From assembly GCF_000689395.1 (NCBI RefSeq), contig NZ_HG966617.1:138075-202074 (forward strand): DNA of 64,000 bases, in the 5' to 3' direction. Source of the stretch: Candidatus Phaeomarinobacter ectocarpi. Its GTDB lineage: Bacteria; Pseudomonadota; Alphaproteobacteria; CGMCC-115125. A program made the translations under genes and the position numbers. A model generated the notes under the pieces. The model had not been told where the DNA came from. It searched no databases and worked only from the letters and a program-made list of their open reading frames with translations. Positions within the stretch are counted from its first letter, which is position 1; every line of letters starts with the position of its first letter. Of the stretch, positions 1 through 8,419 are shown piece after piece.

Positions 1-101
1 CGCTAGCTTCAGGTGCTAGTGTCCGAAAGGACGTGGAAGTTCGAGTTTTCTCCTGGGCACCACTCTTCACGACAGTAAAAAACCGGTGCATTGTCCGGCC
101 C

Positions 102-713
102 ATGACAACAACACTCCACAAGGGCGATCTGCCTGACGGTCTGGACCTCGGCGCGGTCGTCGCGGTCGACACCGAAACCATGGGTCTCAACCCGCATCGT
201 GATGAACTGTGCGTGGTGCAGCTTTCCTCAGGCGACGGCACCGCCCATGTGGTGCAGATGGACCGGGCGACCTATGACTGCCCGAACCTCAAAAAAATGT
301 TTGCTGACCCGGCCTGCGTGAAGCTCTTTCACTTCGCGCGCTTTGACGTTGGCATGGTGCGCAAATACCTGGGCGTCGAATGTGCCCCTGTCTATTGCAC
401 CAAGATCGCATCCAAGCTGGTGCGCACCTACACGGACCGCCACGGGCTCAAGGATCTGAGCCGCGAATTGCTGGGCATTGATATGTCGAAGCAGCAGCAA
501 AGCTCGGACTGGGGTGCCGATACCCTGAGCGAGGCACAGCTGGCCTATGCTGCCTCAGACGTGCTGCATCTCCACAAGCTCAAAGAGCGCCTCGATATGA
601 TGCTGGCGCGCGAGGGGCGCACAGAGCTGGCTCAGGCCTGTTTTGACTTCCTGCCCACCCGCGCGAGCCTTGATCTCGCCGGTTGGCCGGACGTGGATAT
701 TTTTTCACACTAG
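102..713 (+). CDS. Short RNase D-like 3'-5' exonuclease
   Basis: DEDD-family 3'-5' exoribonuclease, expected to trim RNA 3' ends in the cytoplasm. The DTET motif near residue 23 supplies the first Asp/Glu pair, an FHFARFD motif lies in the middle, and YAASDVLHL near the C-terminus matches the Exo III motif. The protein is about 203 residues and lacks the HRDC domains of enterobacterial RNase D, which is the usual short form in alphaproteobacteria. The ATG at 102 is preferred over an upstream GTG at 33 because the exonuclease fold begins directly after it. It precedes the kdsD-lpt cluster, the common alphaproteobacterial order. Confidence 0.88.
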   Translation: MTTTLHKGDLPDGLDLGAVVAVDTETMGLNPHRDELCVVQLSSGDGTAHVVQMDRATYDCPNLKKMFADPACVKLFHFARFDVGMVRKYLGVECAPVYCTKIASKLVRTYTDRHGLKDLSRELLGIDMSKQQQSSDWGADTLSEAQLAYAASDVLHLHKLKERLDMMLAREGRTELAQACFDFLPTRASLDLAGWPDVDIFSH

Positions 714-770
714 GACCCGCAATTTCGGCAGCTGCACGCCTCCAAAACGCCTGATTTATGGGCATTCTGG

Positions 771-800
771 TTGACCCTACAGGGCCTGCGGAGACATACT
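771..800 (+). promoter_or_regulatory. Candidate sigma-70 promoter for the kdsD-lptC-lptA genes
   Basis: TTGACC at 771-776 and CATACT at 795-800 are separated by 18 bp, about 110 bp before kdsD and after the end of the exonuclease gene. The match is only moderate (5/6 and 4/6), so this is a tentative call based on position and spacing. Confidence 0.3.
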
Positions 801-912
801 CCGGCGCAAGCTCTTGCTTCTGGCAAGGTTTTTGCTTAAACGCGCCTTTTCGGCGCGGCATGGGCGTCTGGATTGGCGTCTGGATTTCTCCGGGAAAGCG
901 GCACTTCATTCT

Positions 913-1953
913 ATGGCCAAGACACAGATACCAGCTTCGGCGACAGAGTCTGCTGACCCGGACTCCGCTTCCGAGCCAGGACCTGAGGACCGCGAAGCTG
1001 CTGGCCGTGTGCTGACCCTTGCCTCAGATGCACTGGCAAAGCTGCGCGACACCCTGGATGGTCGATTTTCCCAGGCTGTGGACGCCATGCAGGCCACGCA
1101 GGGCCGCGTGATTGTGTCCGGCATGGGCAAGAGCGGCCACGTGGCACGCAAGATTGCCGCGACCCTGGCCTCAACAGGGACGCCCGCCCATTACGTGCAT
1201 CCCGGTGAGGCCAGCCATGGCGACCTGGGCATGGTCACCCGGGGAGACTGCCTGTTGGTGCTGTCCAACTCCGGTGAGAACCAGGAGCTTGGCGACATCA
1301 TTGCCCATGGCAAACGCATCAACACACCGCTGATTGCCATTACCAGCAAAGCGGACTCGACTCTGGCGCGGGCGGCCACGGTGCTGCTGCATCTGCCCGA
1401 GGCGGAAGAAGCTTGCCCCATGGGCATGGCTCCGACCACATCCTCCACAATGATGATTGCACTCGGAGACGCGCTTGCAGTGGCGCTCATGGAGCGGCGC
1501 GGCTTCACCAAGGACAAATATCGCGAACTGCATCCCGGTGGCCGCTTGGGCCAGATGCTGGTGCGCGTGTCAGACATCATGCATCCCGTCGAGCGTGTGC
1601 CGATGGTCAAGCGGGATACGAAGGTGCCTCAGGCGGTTGCGCAGATTACCGCAAGCGGATTTGGCTGCACGGGTGTTGGCGATATTGCGGGACGGTTGAT
1701 CGGCGTCATCACCGATGGCGATCTGCGTCGGCATCTGGGCGCAGACCTGGTGAGCAGAGACGCGACAGAGGTCATGACGCCTTCGCCGCGCACCATTGCC
1801 AAGGATGCCTTGGCCGGTGAAGCCATTGCCCAGATGAATGAAGTTGACCCACCGGTGATGGTTCTGTTCGTCGTGGACACAGCATCCAACGACCCTCAGG
1901 CGCCTGTGGGCATCCTGCATATGCACGACTTGCTGCGGGCAGGCTTTGCATGA
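913..1953 (+). CDS. kdsD: Arabinose-5-phosphate isomerase (KdsD/KpsF family)
   Basis: Converts D-ribulose 5-phosphate to D-arabinose 5-phosphate, the first step of Kdo synthesis for lipopolysaccharide. An N-terminal SIS sugar-isomerase domain (about residues 60-190) contains VSGMGKSGH and the serine-rich LSNSGENQE loop. Two CBS domains follow from about residue 225 to the end. The 346-residue length is slightly above the usual 320-330 because of a low-complexity N-terminal stretch. The ATG at 913 is chosen over an upstream in-frame ATG at 814. Its stop overlaps the lptC start in an ATGA, so the two are translationally coupled and the sugar and LPS export steps are co-expressed. Confidence 0.93.
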   Translation: MAKTQIPASATESADPDSASEPGPEDREAAGRVLTLASDALAKLRDTLDGRFSQAVDAMQATQGRVIVSGMGKSGHVARKIAATLASTGTPAHYVHPGEASHGDLGMVTRGDCLLVLSNSGENQELGDIIAHGKRINTPLIAITSKADSTLARAATVLLHLPEAEEACPMGMAPTTSSTMMIALGDALAVALMERRGFTKDKYRELHPGGRLGQMLVRVSDIMHPVERVPMVKRDTKVPQAVAQITASGFGCTGVGDIAGRLIGVITDGDLRRHLGADLVSRDATEVMTPSPRTIAKDALAGEAIAQMNEVDPPVMVLFVVDTASNDPQAPVGILHMHDLLRAGFA

Positions 1954-2654
1954 GCCTCAGCGGAACATCCAGCACATTGCAACGGCGCACGACCCCGACG
2001 GGGCAGCGCAAGCAGGCCAATGCTGCAAGCGCCAGAGCTTACAGCCGGTTCGTATCGGCCATGAAACTTGGATTGGCGCTGACGGCGGCCGCACTCATTG
2101 TGGCACTGCTTTTTCTGTCCGGCACCTTTGACGGCCCGGACGAACTGGACATTACATTTTCGGAAGTGACATCGCGTACGGATGATCTGCGCATGGTCAG
2201 CCCGCGCATCTCTGACATTGACGACGAAGGGCAGCCATACACCATCACGGCAACAAGTGCCGTTCAGGATGCGGACGATCCAGCTCTCATTCATCTTGAC
2301 AATGTTCAAGGTGACCTTGTGAGCGCCACTCAATCCTCTTGGACATCTGTCACGTCATTGAACGGATTGCTGAACACGGACGAAGAATGGATCGATCTTG
2401 AAAAGGACGTGATGCTGTTCACCGATGGCGGCTTCCAGTTTCAGGGTGACCTTGTACGGGTTGATCTGGCGTCCGGCGATATTTCCAGCGACACGCCTGT
2501 GTTTGCGCAGGGGCCTGATGGAACAGCGGAAGGTGGTGGCCTGCGCGTGACGGACTCCGGCAACACGATCACGCTGATCAATGGTTCCAAGGTCGTGATA
2601 TTTGATGCGGGCGGCGGTGGGTCGTCCAGCATTTTTGGAATCGCAGACGAATAA
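1950..2654 (+). CDS. lptC: LPS export ABC transporter periplasmic protein LptC
   Basis: Bitopic inner-membrane protein that passes lipopolysaccharide from the LptBFG transporter to LptA. A basic N-terminal segment of about 35 residues precedes a transmembrane helix (about residues 38-57). The periplasmic part has the beta-jellyroll composition of the LptC/YrbK family. The N-terminal cytoplasmic tail is longer than in Escherichia coli, as is usual in this class. It overlaps kdsD by four bases and is followed by lptA, so identity rests on weak family resemblance plus a very strong conserved neighbourhood. Confidence 0.88.
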   Translation: MSLSGTSSTLQRRTTPTGQRKQANAASARAYSRFVSAMKLGLALTAAALIVALLFLSGTFDGPDELDITFSEVTSRTDDLRMVSPRISDIDDEGQPYTITATSAVQDADDPALIHLDNVQGDLVSATQSSWTSVTSLNGLLNTDEEWIDLEKDVMLFTDGGFQFQGDLVRVDLASGDISSDTPVFAQGPDGTAEGGGLRVTDSGNTITLINGSKVVIFDAGGGGSSSIFGIADE

Positions 2655-2722
2655 CCAGACGAGCGGCCGGGGCTGGCTGCATACGAACGTCGGGGCATGA
2701 CGCAGGAAAGCGATTGAATACG

Positions 2723-3388
2723 ATGAAGAAGATACAAGACCTAAGCCGGCTTCTGCCCGCAGCATGTTTTTCCCTTGTGGTGGCAGTTGGCAGTGCTGCT
2801 CTCATCCCGTCGGCTATGGCCCAGGAAGAAGCGCAGGAAACCGGCGATGGATTTACGGATGATCCCGGCGAGCCCATCGAAGTTGTGTCGGACACAGCCG
2901 AGTGGAAGCGTGCAGAAAACCTCGCCATCTTCACGGGCAGGGTGGACGCTGTGCAGGGCACCATGCGACTGCGCGCCGACAAGGTCTTTGTGCACTATGT
3001 GCAAAAAGACAAGGCCGAAGGCGAGGCTGAGGCTGAACTGGTGAAGGAAGATGTGCCCGAAGGGTTTGAGGGCGATCCTGAGCCCGGTCCGGCGCCCGGC
3101 CAGAGCATCACCAAAATTGATGCCAAGGGAAACGTCATCATCACCGACATTGACGGTCAGACCGCAGTGGGTGACTGGGCGCTCTACGACATGAAGAAGC
3201 GCGAAATCTACATGGGCGACACCGTCGTGCTCACCCAGGGTGAAAACGTCATTCGCGGCCAGAAGCTGGTTATGAATCTGGATACCGGCCAGACGGTCGT
3301 AGATGCAGGTGCAGCTGGCGCTGAAGGCAGCCAGGGCGGGCGTGTTCGCTCCGTATTCGTCCCGGCCGACGAAGAAGAAGGCGGCTGA
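2723..3388 (+). CDS. lptA: LPS transport periplasmic protein LptA
   Basis: Periplasmic bridge protein of the Lpt machine that carries lipopolysaccharide to the outer membrane. A signal peptide (basic start, hydrophobic core, AMA-QEE cleavage site near residue 34) is followed by an OstA/LptA beta-jellyroll with the usual repeats such as AEWKRAENLAIFTGRV and DAKGNVIITD. An acidic Glu/Pro-rich insert lies near the middle. A TTG three codons upstream (2714) sits closer to the AGGAAAG ribosome site, so the true start could be either. It follows lptC by about 70 bp. Confidence 0.9.
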   Translation: MKKIQDLSRLLPAACFSLVVAVGSAALIPSAMAQEEAQETGDGFTDDPGEPIEVVSDTAEWKRAENLAIFTGRVDAVQGTMRLRADKVFVHYVQKDKAEGEAEAELVKEDVPEGFEGDPEPGPAPGQSITKIDAKGNVIITDIDGQTAVGDWALYDMKKREIYMGDTVVLTQGENVIRGQKLVMNLDTGQTVVDAGAAGAEGSQGGRVRSVFVPADEEEGG

Positions 3389-3432
3389 TAGACAGCCGTT
3401 GGGGGCATATTTTTCCGATGATCCGACACAGG

Positions 3433-3455
3433 AAGGCAAAAATCGTGCCTTTTTT
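3433..3455 (+). terminator. Weak terminator or attenuator between lptA and lptB
   Basis: AAGGCA and TGCCTT form a perfect 6-bp stem around a 7-base loop, followed directly by TTTT. The stem is short, so it may only partly reduce read-through from lptA into lptB-rpoN. Confidence 0.4.
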
Positions 3456-3504
3456 GCCGTCAGACCATCATGGTTCACAGATTTTTAAGCGCGCAGGCTA
3501 ACTA

Positions 3505-4308
3505 ATGACCGGTATGAACGGGGAAACCACAGGACAGACAGCGAATGCCACGGAGCAATCCGGCGGCCCGCGTCTTGTTGCGGCATCGTCCGGGTTGATC
3601 ATTGAAGGCATCGGCAAGAGCTTCAATAAGCGCCCTGTTGTGCGTGGCGTGTCCATGAATGTGGAGCGTGGCGAGGCCGTGGGCCTGCTGGGACCAAACG
3701 GCGCCGGCAAGACAACCTGCTTTTACATGATCGCCGGACTTATCGAGGCGGACTATGGCTCAGTCGAATTGGACGGCGTCGACATCTCCAAGCTGCCCAT
3801 GTATCGCCGCGCCCGTATGGGCATCGGTTACCTGCCACAGGAAGCATCCATCTTCCGTGGGCTGACAGTTGAAGAGAACATTCGTGCCGTCATCGAGCTT
3901 GTGGAGAGCGACCACGGCCGCCGCGAGAACATGCTGGATGAATTGCTGGCAGAATTCTCGATCACCCATCTGCGCCGCACGCCATCAGTTGCCCTGTCAG
4001 GCGGTGAACGGCGTCGTGTGGAAATTGCCCGCGCCATGGCCGCGCAGCCAAACTACATGCTGCTTGATGAGCCCTTTGCCGGTATTGATCCAATCGCGAC
4101 CGGTGACATCCACGAGCTTGTGAGCCACCTCAAGGACCGTGGCATCGGTGTGTTGATCACCGACCATAATGTGCGTGAGACGCTTGAGCTGATCGACCGC
4201 GCATACATCATCCATGATGGGCGCCTTCTGCTTGAAGGCCTGCCCTCCGAGATTGTTGGCAACGAAGATGTTCGTCGCCTGTATCTCGGCGAGCGCTTTT
4301 CGCTGTAG
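3505..4308 (+). CDS. lptB: LPS export ABC transporter ATP-binding protein LptB
   Basis: Cytoplasmic ATPase that drives lipopolysaccharide extraction from the inner membrane with LptF and LptG, which are not in this window. Walker A GPNGAGKT is at about residues 63-70, the LSGGE signature at 164-168, Walker B MLLDEP at 185-190 and the switch histidine in ITDHNVRETL. It carries about 25 extra N-terminal residues compared with E. coli LptB; an internal start is possible but none has a better ribosome site. It is separated by 18 bp from rpoN, the classic arrangement. Confidence 0.95.
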   Translation: MTGMNGETTGQTANATEQSGGPRLVAASSGLIIEGIGKSFNKRPVVRGVSMNVERGEAVGLLGPNGAGKTTCFYMIAGLIEADYGSVELDGVDISKLPMYRRARMGIGYLPQEASIFRGLTVEENIRAVIELVESDHGRRENMLDELLAEFSITHLRRTPSVALSGGERRRVEIARAMAAQPNYMLLDEPFAGIDPIATGDIHELVSHLKDRGIGVLITDHNVRETLELIDRAYIIHDGRLLLEGLPSEIVGNEDVRRLYLGERFSL

Positions 4309-4326
4309 GCGGGGAAGCGGGGCGCG

Positions 4327-5964
4327 ATGGCATTAGCACCACGTCTGGAGATGCGCCAGGGCCAGTCCCTGGTCATGACGCCCCAGCTGCAGCAGGCCAT
4401 CAAACTCCTGCAGCTTTCAAATATCGAACTTGCGTCTTTTGTTGAGCAGGAGCTGGAGAAAAACCCGCTTCTGGACCGCGATGAGCGCGCAGAGATACCT
4501 GACCTTGCCGGCGAAAGCGCCGAACGCGAGCGCGCTGACAGCGCCAATACCGACACAAATGCGGATATGGGTGGGGACAGCAGCAGCGCCGACACGACTG
4601 CGAGCGCTTCAGGTGACGCCATGGCCGAGCCAGACCCGGCGCCGGTGTCGCTTGATGATGCGTCACCCGCAACCGAAATTGATTCCGGCTTTGAAGACAT
4701 GTACCCGGAAGATACAGGCTCTGATCGGTCGGGTACGGAAGCTGATGCGACGCCTGCGGCGCTTGGCGGCTCCGACTGGTCATCTTCCGCCGGCGGATCA
4801 GGCGGTGGCGTTGGCGGCGACAGCGAGCTTGATCTCGAAAGCCGGCTCACCCGCGACCTGACATTGCATGAGCACCTGACCGAGCAACTGGACGTGGCGA
4901 TATTTGACCCGGCCAAACGCATGATCGGACGATTCCTGATCGATTGCGTTGATGATGCGGGCTATCTGCGCTTTGACGATCTTGAAGATGGTGTTGACGG
5001 TCTTAATGACATTGCCTCACGCCTTGGCTCGCCACGCAAGGACGTGGACGAAGTCCTGACGGTGATGCGCGGCTTTGAACCCACAGGCGTCATGGCCCGC
5101 TCGCTCAAGGAGTGCATGGCGCTCCAGCTTGCAGAGATGGATCATCTTGATCCCGCCATGCAGTGCTTCCTGGACAATCTCGAGCTTGTGGCACGCCGGG
5201 ATCTCAACCAGCTGTGCAAGGTCTGTGGCGTTGATGAAGAAGACATCCGCGATATGATCGAAGAAGTGCGGTCTTTGGATCCGCGCCCGGGTCTGACCTT
5301 TGGTGGCGAGGCGGCAGCCCCCGTGGTGCCGGATGTATTTGTCCGCTCCGCTCAGGGTGGCGGCTGGACCGTCGAACTCAACACCGAGACATTGCCGCGC
5401 GTGCTTGTGAACCAGCAGTATTACGCAACGGTCTCAGGCGCGACGCAGAAGAAGGACGACAAGCTGTACCTGTCGGACTGCCTGCAGAGCGCCAACTGGC
5501 TGGTCAAAAGCCTCGACCAGCGCGCGCGCACGATTTTGAAGGTCAGCCGCGAGATCGTCCGCCAGCAGGACGGCTTCTTTGCCCATGGCATATCGCACCT
5601 GCGGCCTCTCAATTTGAAGACCATCGCTGACGCCATCGAGATGCATGAGTCGACGGTGAGTCGCGTGACCTCGAACAAGTTCATGGCAACGTCGCGCGGT
5701 GTGTTCGAGCTGAAATATTTCTTCACTTCAGCGATTTCAGCCACCGATGGCGGGGATGCCCACTCGGCTGAGGCGGTGCGCCATCGGATTCGCGAACTGG
5801 TGGATGCAGAAAGCCCGGCAAAAATCCTGTCTGATGACAAGATTGTTGAGATTCTCAAGCTCAGCGGCATTGATATTGCGCGGCGTACCGTGGCGAAATA
5901 CCGCGAAGCCATGCACATTCCATCATCGGTTGAACGTCGCCGGGCAAAACGTCTAAGTGCTTGA
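4327..5964 (+). CDS. rpoN: RNA polymerase sigma-54 factor
   Basis: Alternative sigma factor that directs RNA polymerase to -24/-12 promoters and needs AAA+ activators. Region I (residues 1-50) is the Gln/Leu-rich MTPQLQQAIKLLQLSN type with the following EKNPLL motif. A long acidic, Ser/Ala-rich region II covers about residues 55-165. The core-binding and HTH region III follows, and the RpoN box ARRTVAKYRE lies about 20 residues before the C-terminus. Its 545 residues include a longer acidic linker than in enterobacteria. It lies between lptB and hpf/ptsN as in most proteobacteria. Confidence 0.96.
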   Translation: MALAPRLEMRQGQSLVMTPQLQQAIKLLQLSNIELASFVEQELEKNPLLDRDERAEIPDLAGESAERERADSANTDTNADMGGDSSSADTTASASGDAMAEPDPAPVSLDDASPATEIDSGFEDMYPEDTGSDRSGTEADATPAALGGSDWSSSAGGSGGGVGGDSELDLESRLTRDLTLHEHLTEQLDVAIFDPAKRMIGRFLIDCVDDAGYLRFDDLEDGVDGLNDIASRLGSPRKDVDEVLTVMRGFEPTGVMARSLKECMALQLAEMDHLDPAMQCFLDNLELVARRDLNQLCKVCGVDEEDIRDMIEEVRSLDPRPGLTFGGEAAAPVVPDVFVRSAQGGGWTVELNTETLPRVLVNQQYYATVSGATQKKDDKLYLSDCLQSANWLVKSLDQRARTILKVSREIVRQQDGFFAHGISHLRPLNLKTIADAIEMHESTVSRVTSNKFMATSRGVFELKYFFTSAISATDGGDAHSAEAVRHRIRELVDAESPAKILSDDKIVEILKLSGIDIARRTVAKYREAMHIPSSVERRRAKRLSA

Positions 5965-6020
5965 CAAATAAGGTTTGTTTGGCCCGGCTTTACCGTGATC
6001 CAAGGGTGTAAAACCGCGAG

Positions 6021-6049
6021 TTGACACCCCCAAGCGACCTCACTAGGGT
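6021..6049 (+). promoter_or_regulatory. Sigma-70 promoter of hpf
   Basis: A perfect -35 TTGACA (6021-6026) and a -10 TAGGGT (6044-6049) are spaced exactly 17 bp, downstream of rpoN. It predicts a 5' leader of about 125 bases before the hpf ATG at 6181, containing a small GGCGG-GGAA-CCGCC hairpin near 6100-6113. Confidence 0.6.
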
Positions 6050-6180
6050 CCGGCGCTCGTACGCGAATGTTGGCCTTTGAGAGGCGATTTTCGAGGAGAG
6101 GCGGGGAACCGCCGACGCGCTGCCAGCGCACATGTTTGGTAGCCGCGCTTCACAACACGACTTTTGATATTTGAGGCTCC

Positions 6181-6759
6181 ATGCAGGTTCAGGTTACCGG
6201 CAAGCATATTGATGTGGGGGACGCATTGCGGACCCATGTGACGGATCGTCTTGAGGCAGCCGCTGAGAAGTATCTCGGCCGCGCCACCGACGCCCATGTG
6301 GTGTTTTCAAAAGAAGGTCACGAGTTTCAGGCCGATTGCACCTTGCGGCTTGGTCACGGCGTCGTGCTGCAGACCAAGGATCGCGCGGGCGACATCTATG
6401 CGTCTTTTGATGGCGCCGCTGAAAAGATGGAAAAGCGTCTGCGTCGTCACAAGCGCCGGCTGAAAGATCATCACGCAGAAGGCCGCCAGGCACCTGAAGA
6501 AATTGACCTTCCCGCACGCGTGCTTGCTGCGGAAGCTGAAGAACATGATGCGGCGGACAGTGCCGATGATCAGCCCATCATCATTGCTGAAACCACGACC
6601 AAACTACAGCGCCTGTCAGTTGGTGAAGCTGTCATGCGCATGGACTTGGCCGACGCGCCCTTCCTGCTGTTCAAGGCGGGCGAGGCGGGTGACGTGAATA
6701 TGGTGTATCGCCGCGACGACGGGAACATCGGTTGGGTGGAACTCGGCAGCAAGGGCTGA
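6181..6759 (+). CDS. hpf: Long-form ribosome hibernation promoting factor
   Basis: Binds the ribosome decoding region and promotes inactive 100S dimers in stationary phase. The N-terminal domain (about 1-105) has the beta-alpha-beta fold starting MQVQVTGKHIDVGDALR and a basic helix rich in Lys/Arg. A linker follows, and a C-terminal dimerisation domain (about 130-192) contains the SVGEAVMRMDL and NMVYRRDDGNIGW motifs, so this is the long HPF type. It sits between rpoN and ptsN, its usual location, with its own strong promoter. Confidence 0.94.
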   Translation: MQVQVTGKHIDVGDALRTHVTDRLEAAAEKYLGRATDAHVVFSKEGHEFQADCTLRLGHGVVLQTKDRAGDIYASFDGAAEKMEKRLRRHKRRLKDHHAEGRQAPEEIDLPARVLAAEAEEHDAADSADDQPIIIAETTTKLQRLSVGEAVMRMDLADAPFLLFKAGEAGDVNMVYRRDDGNIGWVELGSKG

Positions 6760-6821
6760 CCGGCACCTGTAACGCGCGCGGGTTCGACGTAATCGACCGT
6801 GCAGGATTTTGATTTTTTGCA

Positions 6822-6830
6822 TGCTATAAT
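6822..6830 (+). promoter_or_regulatory. Extended -10 promoter of ptsN
   Basis: TGcTATAAT is a perfect extended -10 element in the hpf-ptsN gap, 39 bp before the ptsN start. No good -35 box is visible, which is normal for extended -10 promoters. Confidence 0.5.
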
Positions 6831-6868
6831 GCCGGTTCGGCTGAGGGCATGCCATTCAGGGACGTGAC

Positions 6869-7333
6869 ATGGATCTTTCAGATCTTTTGGCGGCCGACCG
6901 CGTATTTGCAAGCCTCCATGCAGGCAGCAAAAAGCAGGTTCTTCAGGACCTGGCCGCCCGGGCCAGTGAAGCCAGCGGTATTGATGCGCGCGTCATTTTC
7001 GACGCGTTGATTGAGCGCGAGCGCCTGGGCTCAACCGGTGTTGGCCATGGCATTGCCATTCCTCATGCCCGTCTTTCAGAGATGACCCAGCTTGAGGGGT
7101 TCTTTGCACGCCTCGAGACATCCATAGAGTTTGATGCTGTGGACGATGAGCCGGTGGACCTAGTGTTCCTGCTGCTGGTGCCAGAAGAATCCGGTGCCGA
7201 CCATCTCAAGGCACTGGCGCGCATCTCGCGCCTGCTGCGCAACGAAGGCGTCACCAATACGCTGCGCAACGCAAGTTCGGCGGACGAGATCTACCAGACC
7301 CTGACACGCCCTGCTGAAAGCCACGCGGCCTAG
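6869..7333 (+). CDS. ptsN: PTS IIA-like nitrogen regulatory protein PtsN
   Basis: Phosphoacceptor of the nitrogen phosphotransferase chain; it takes phosphate from PtsO and regulates potassium, nitrogen and envelope functions rather than sugar uptake. The active-site histidine lies at about residue 66 in GVGHGIAIPHARL, and the PTS EIIA type-2 fold covers the whole 154 residues. It is the last gene of the conserved rpoN block; ptsO and ptsP are not in this window. Confidence 0.95.
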   Translation: MDLSDLLAADRVFASLHAGSKKQVLQDLAARASEASGIDARVIFDALIERERLGSTGVGHGIAIPHARLSEMTQLEGFFARLETSIEFDAVDDEPVDLVFLLLVPEESGADHLKALARISRLLRNEGVTNTLRNASSADEIYQTLTRPAESHAA

Positions 7334-7378
7334 GCATTCTCACTCGGGTCAACAATACAGTGAGCGTCGGCTCAGCCT

Positions 7379-8335
7379 TCAGGCGGCCAATCGGTTGCGG
7401 ATAGCGCCAACGCACGCATCAGCATTCTCTATCTGCACGAAGTGGCTGGCTCCCTGGATTCGATCAAGCGTCGCGCCAGGTACCTGCGACGACCATTCCA
7501 CTGCCCAATCCCACGGATAGGTCCAGTCATCGTCGCCAAAGACGAAATGAACCGGACAGTGGTCCCACTTTTTCAATGCCTGAAACACGTCCTCACACAG
7601 ATTGCGCAGCGGACTGCGGTCGTCATCATAGGGTATGAGAAACGGAAACTGCATGATGCTCGCCTTGGACTTTACGTCCGGCCATGGCGCATCAAATGCA
7701 GTCTTCATCTCGTCTTTCTCAGCAGTATTGACGCGCAACGACATGGAAACGATATCGCCGACCGGCATGTCGGTGGCGTATTTGGCAGGGTCCCGCGTTG
7801 TTTCTTTCCAGACCTGCAAACCCTCCGCGAAATGAAAGCCATGATGGGCGATCGCTGTGTTGAAAATGAAAAGCCGATCGAAAAGATTGGGACGAGTTAG
7901 AATGTTACTCAGTCCGATAATGCCGCCCCAGTCCTGAACGACAAGATTCACAGACGTGAGATTCAATGCCGAGATCAAGTGGCTGACTGAATCGATGTGC
8001 TTTCGGACTGAATACCAGTTGCGGTTGGTCGGCTTGTCGGAGCGACCATGGCCAATGAGGTCGAGCGCGATGCAGCGATACCCATCCTGAACAAGCTGAG
8101 GGATCCAGTCGTGATAGAGATACGACCAGCCTGGGTTGCCATGGACCATCAAGAAAGTTCCCTTCTGTGAACCGTCCTTGGGACCTTCATCGGTGTAGTG
8201 CATCTTGAGACCGCGCCACTCAATATAGTTGGGCGCAAAGTCATAGCGTAGGAGATCCGCAAAGCGTTCCTCTGGCGTTACGTAGACTTCCCCCGGGTCT
8301 TCATCGAAGTGAGCTTGCTCATAAATGTCAGCCAT
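7379..8335 (-). CDS. Haloalkane dehalogenase-like alpha/beta hydrolase (subfamily I type)
   Basis: Cytoplasmic alpha/beta hydrolase close to haloalkane dehalogenases, which hydrolyse carbon-halogen bonds. The oxyanion motif HGNPGWSY is near residue 65, the nucleophile Asp135 sits in QDWGG followed by a halide-binding Trp, the acid Asp lies after strand 7 in FGDDDW (about 268-270) and the catalytic His298 in ASHFVQIE. The acid position after strand 7 points to subfamily I. The start at 8335 gives 318 residues; an upstream start at 8386 would add a non-family extension. It is divergent from a PaaX-type regulator. The natural substrate cannot be told. Confidence 0.8.
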   Translation of the reverse strand: MADIYEQAHFDEDPGEVYVTPEERFADLLRYDFAPNYIEWRGLKMHYTDEGPKDGSQKGTFLMVHGNPGWSYLYHDWIPQLVQDGYRCIALDLIGHGRSDKPTNRNWYSVRKHIDSVSHLISALNLTSVNLVVQDWGGIIGLSNILTRPNLFDRLFIFNTAIAHHGFHFAEGLQVWKETTRDPAKYATDMPVGDIVSMSLRVNTAEKDEMKTAFDAPWPDVKSKASIMQFPFLIPYDDDRSPLRNLCEDVFQALKKWDHCPVHFVFGDDDWTYPWDWAVEWSSQVPGATLDRIQGASHFVQIENADACVGAIRNRLAA

Positions 8336-8419
8336 GGCGTGTCCTTCACAACCCAAGTACGTTTCCTGAATTCGCATATGTAACATGAAAAACCGGCAAA
8401 AGAAAAATAAAGTTATAAA

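Noticed and set aside
1-101. Possible gene end or RNA at the left edge
   Set aside because: No coding frame with family resemblance and no stem-loop of note; only the leader of the exonuclease gene is supported.
4053-4922. 289-codon serine-rich frame opposite lptB and rpoN
   Set aside because: It spans two conserved genes on the other strand and is Ser/Arg-rich in the way expected from reverse reading of GC-rich DNA.
5965-6020. Sigma-54-like sequence (TGGCCCGGCTTTACC) upstream of hpf
   Set aside because: The TTGC part is missing and spacing is wrong; a perfect TTGACA-N17 sigma-70 promoter lies just downstream.
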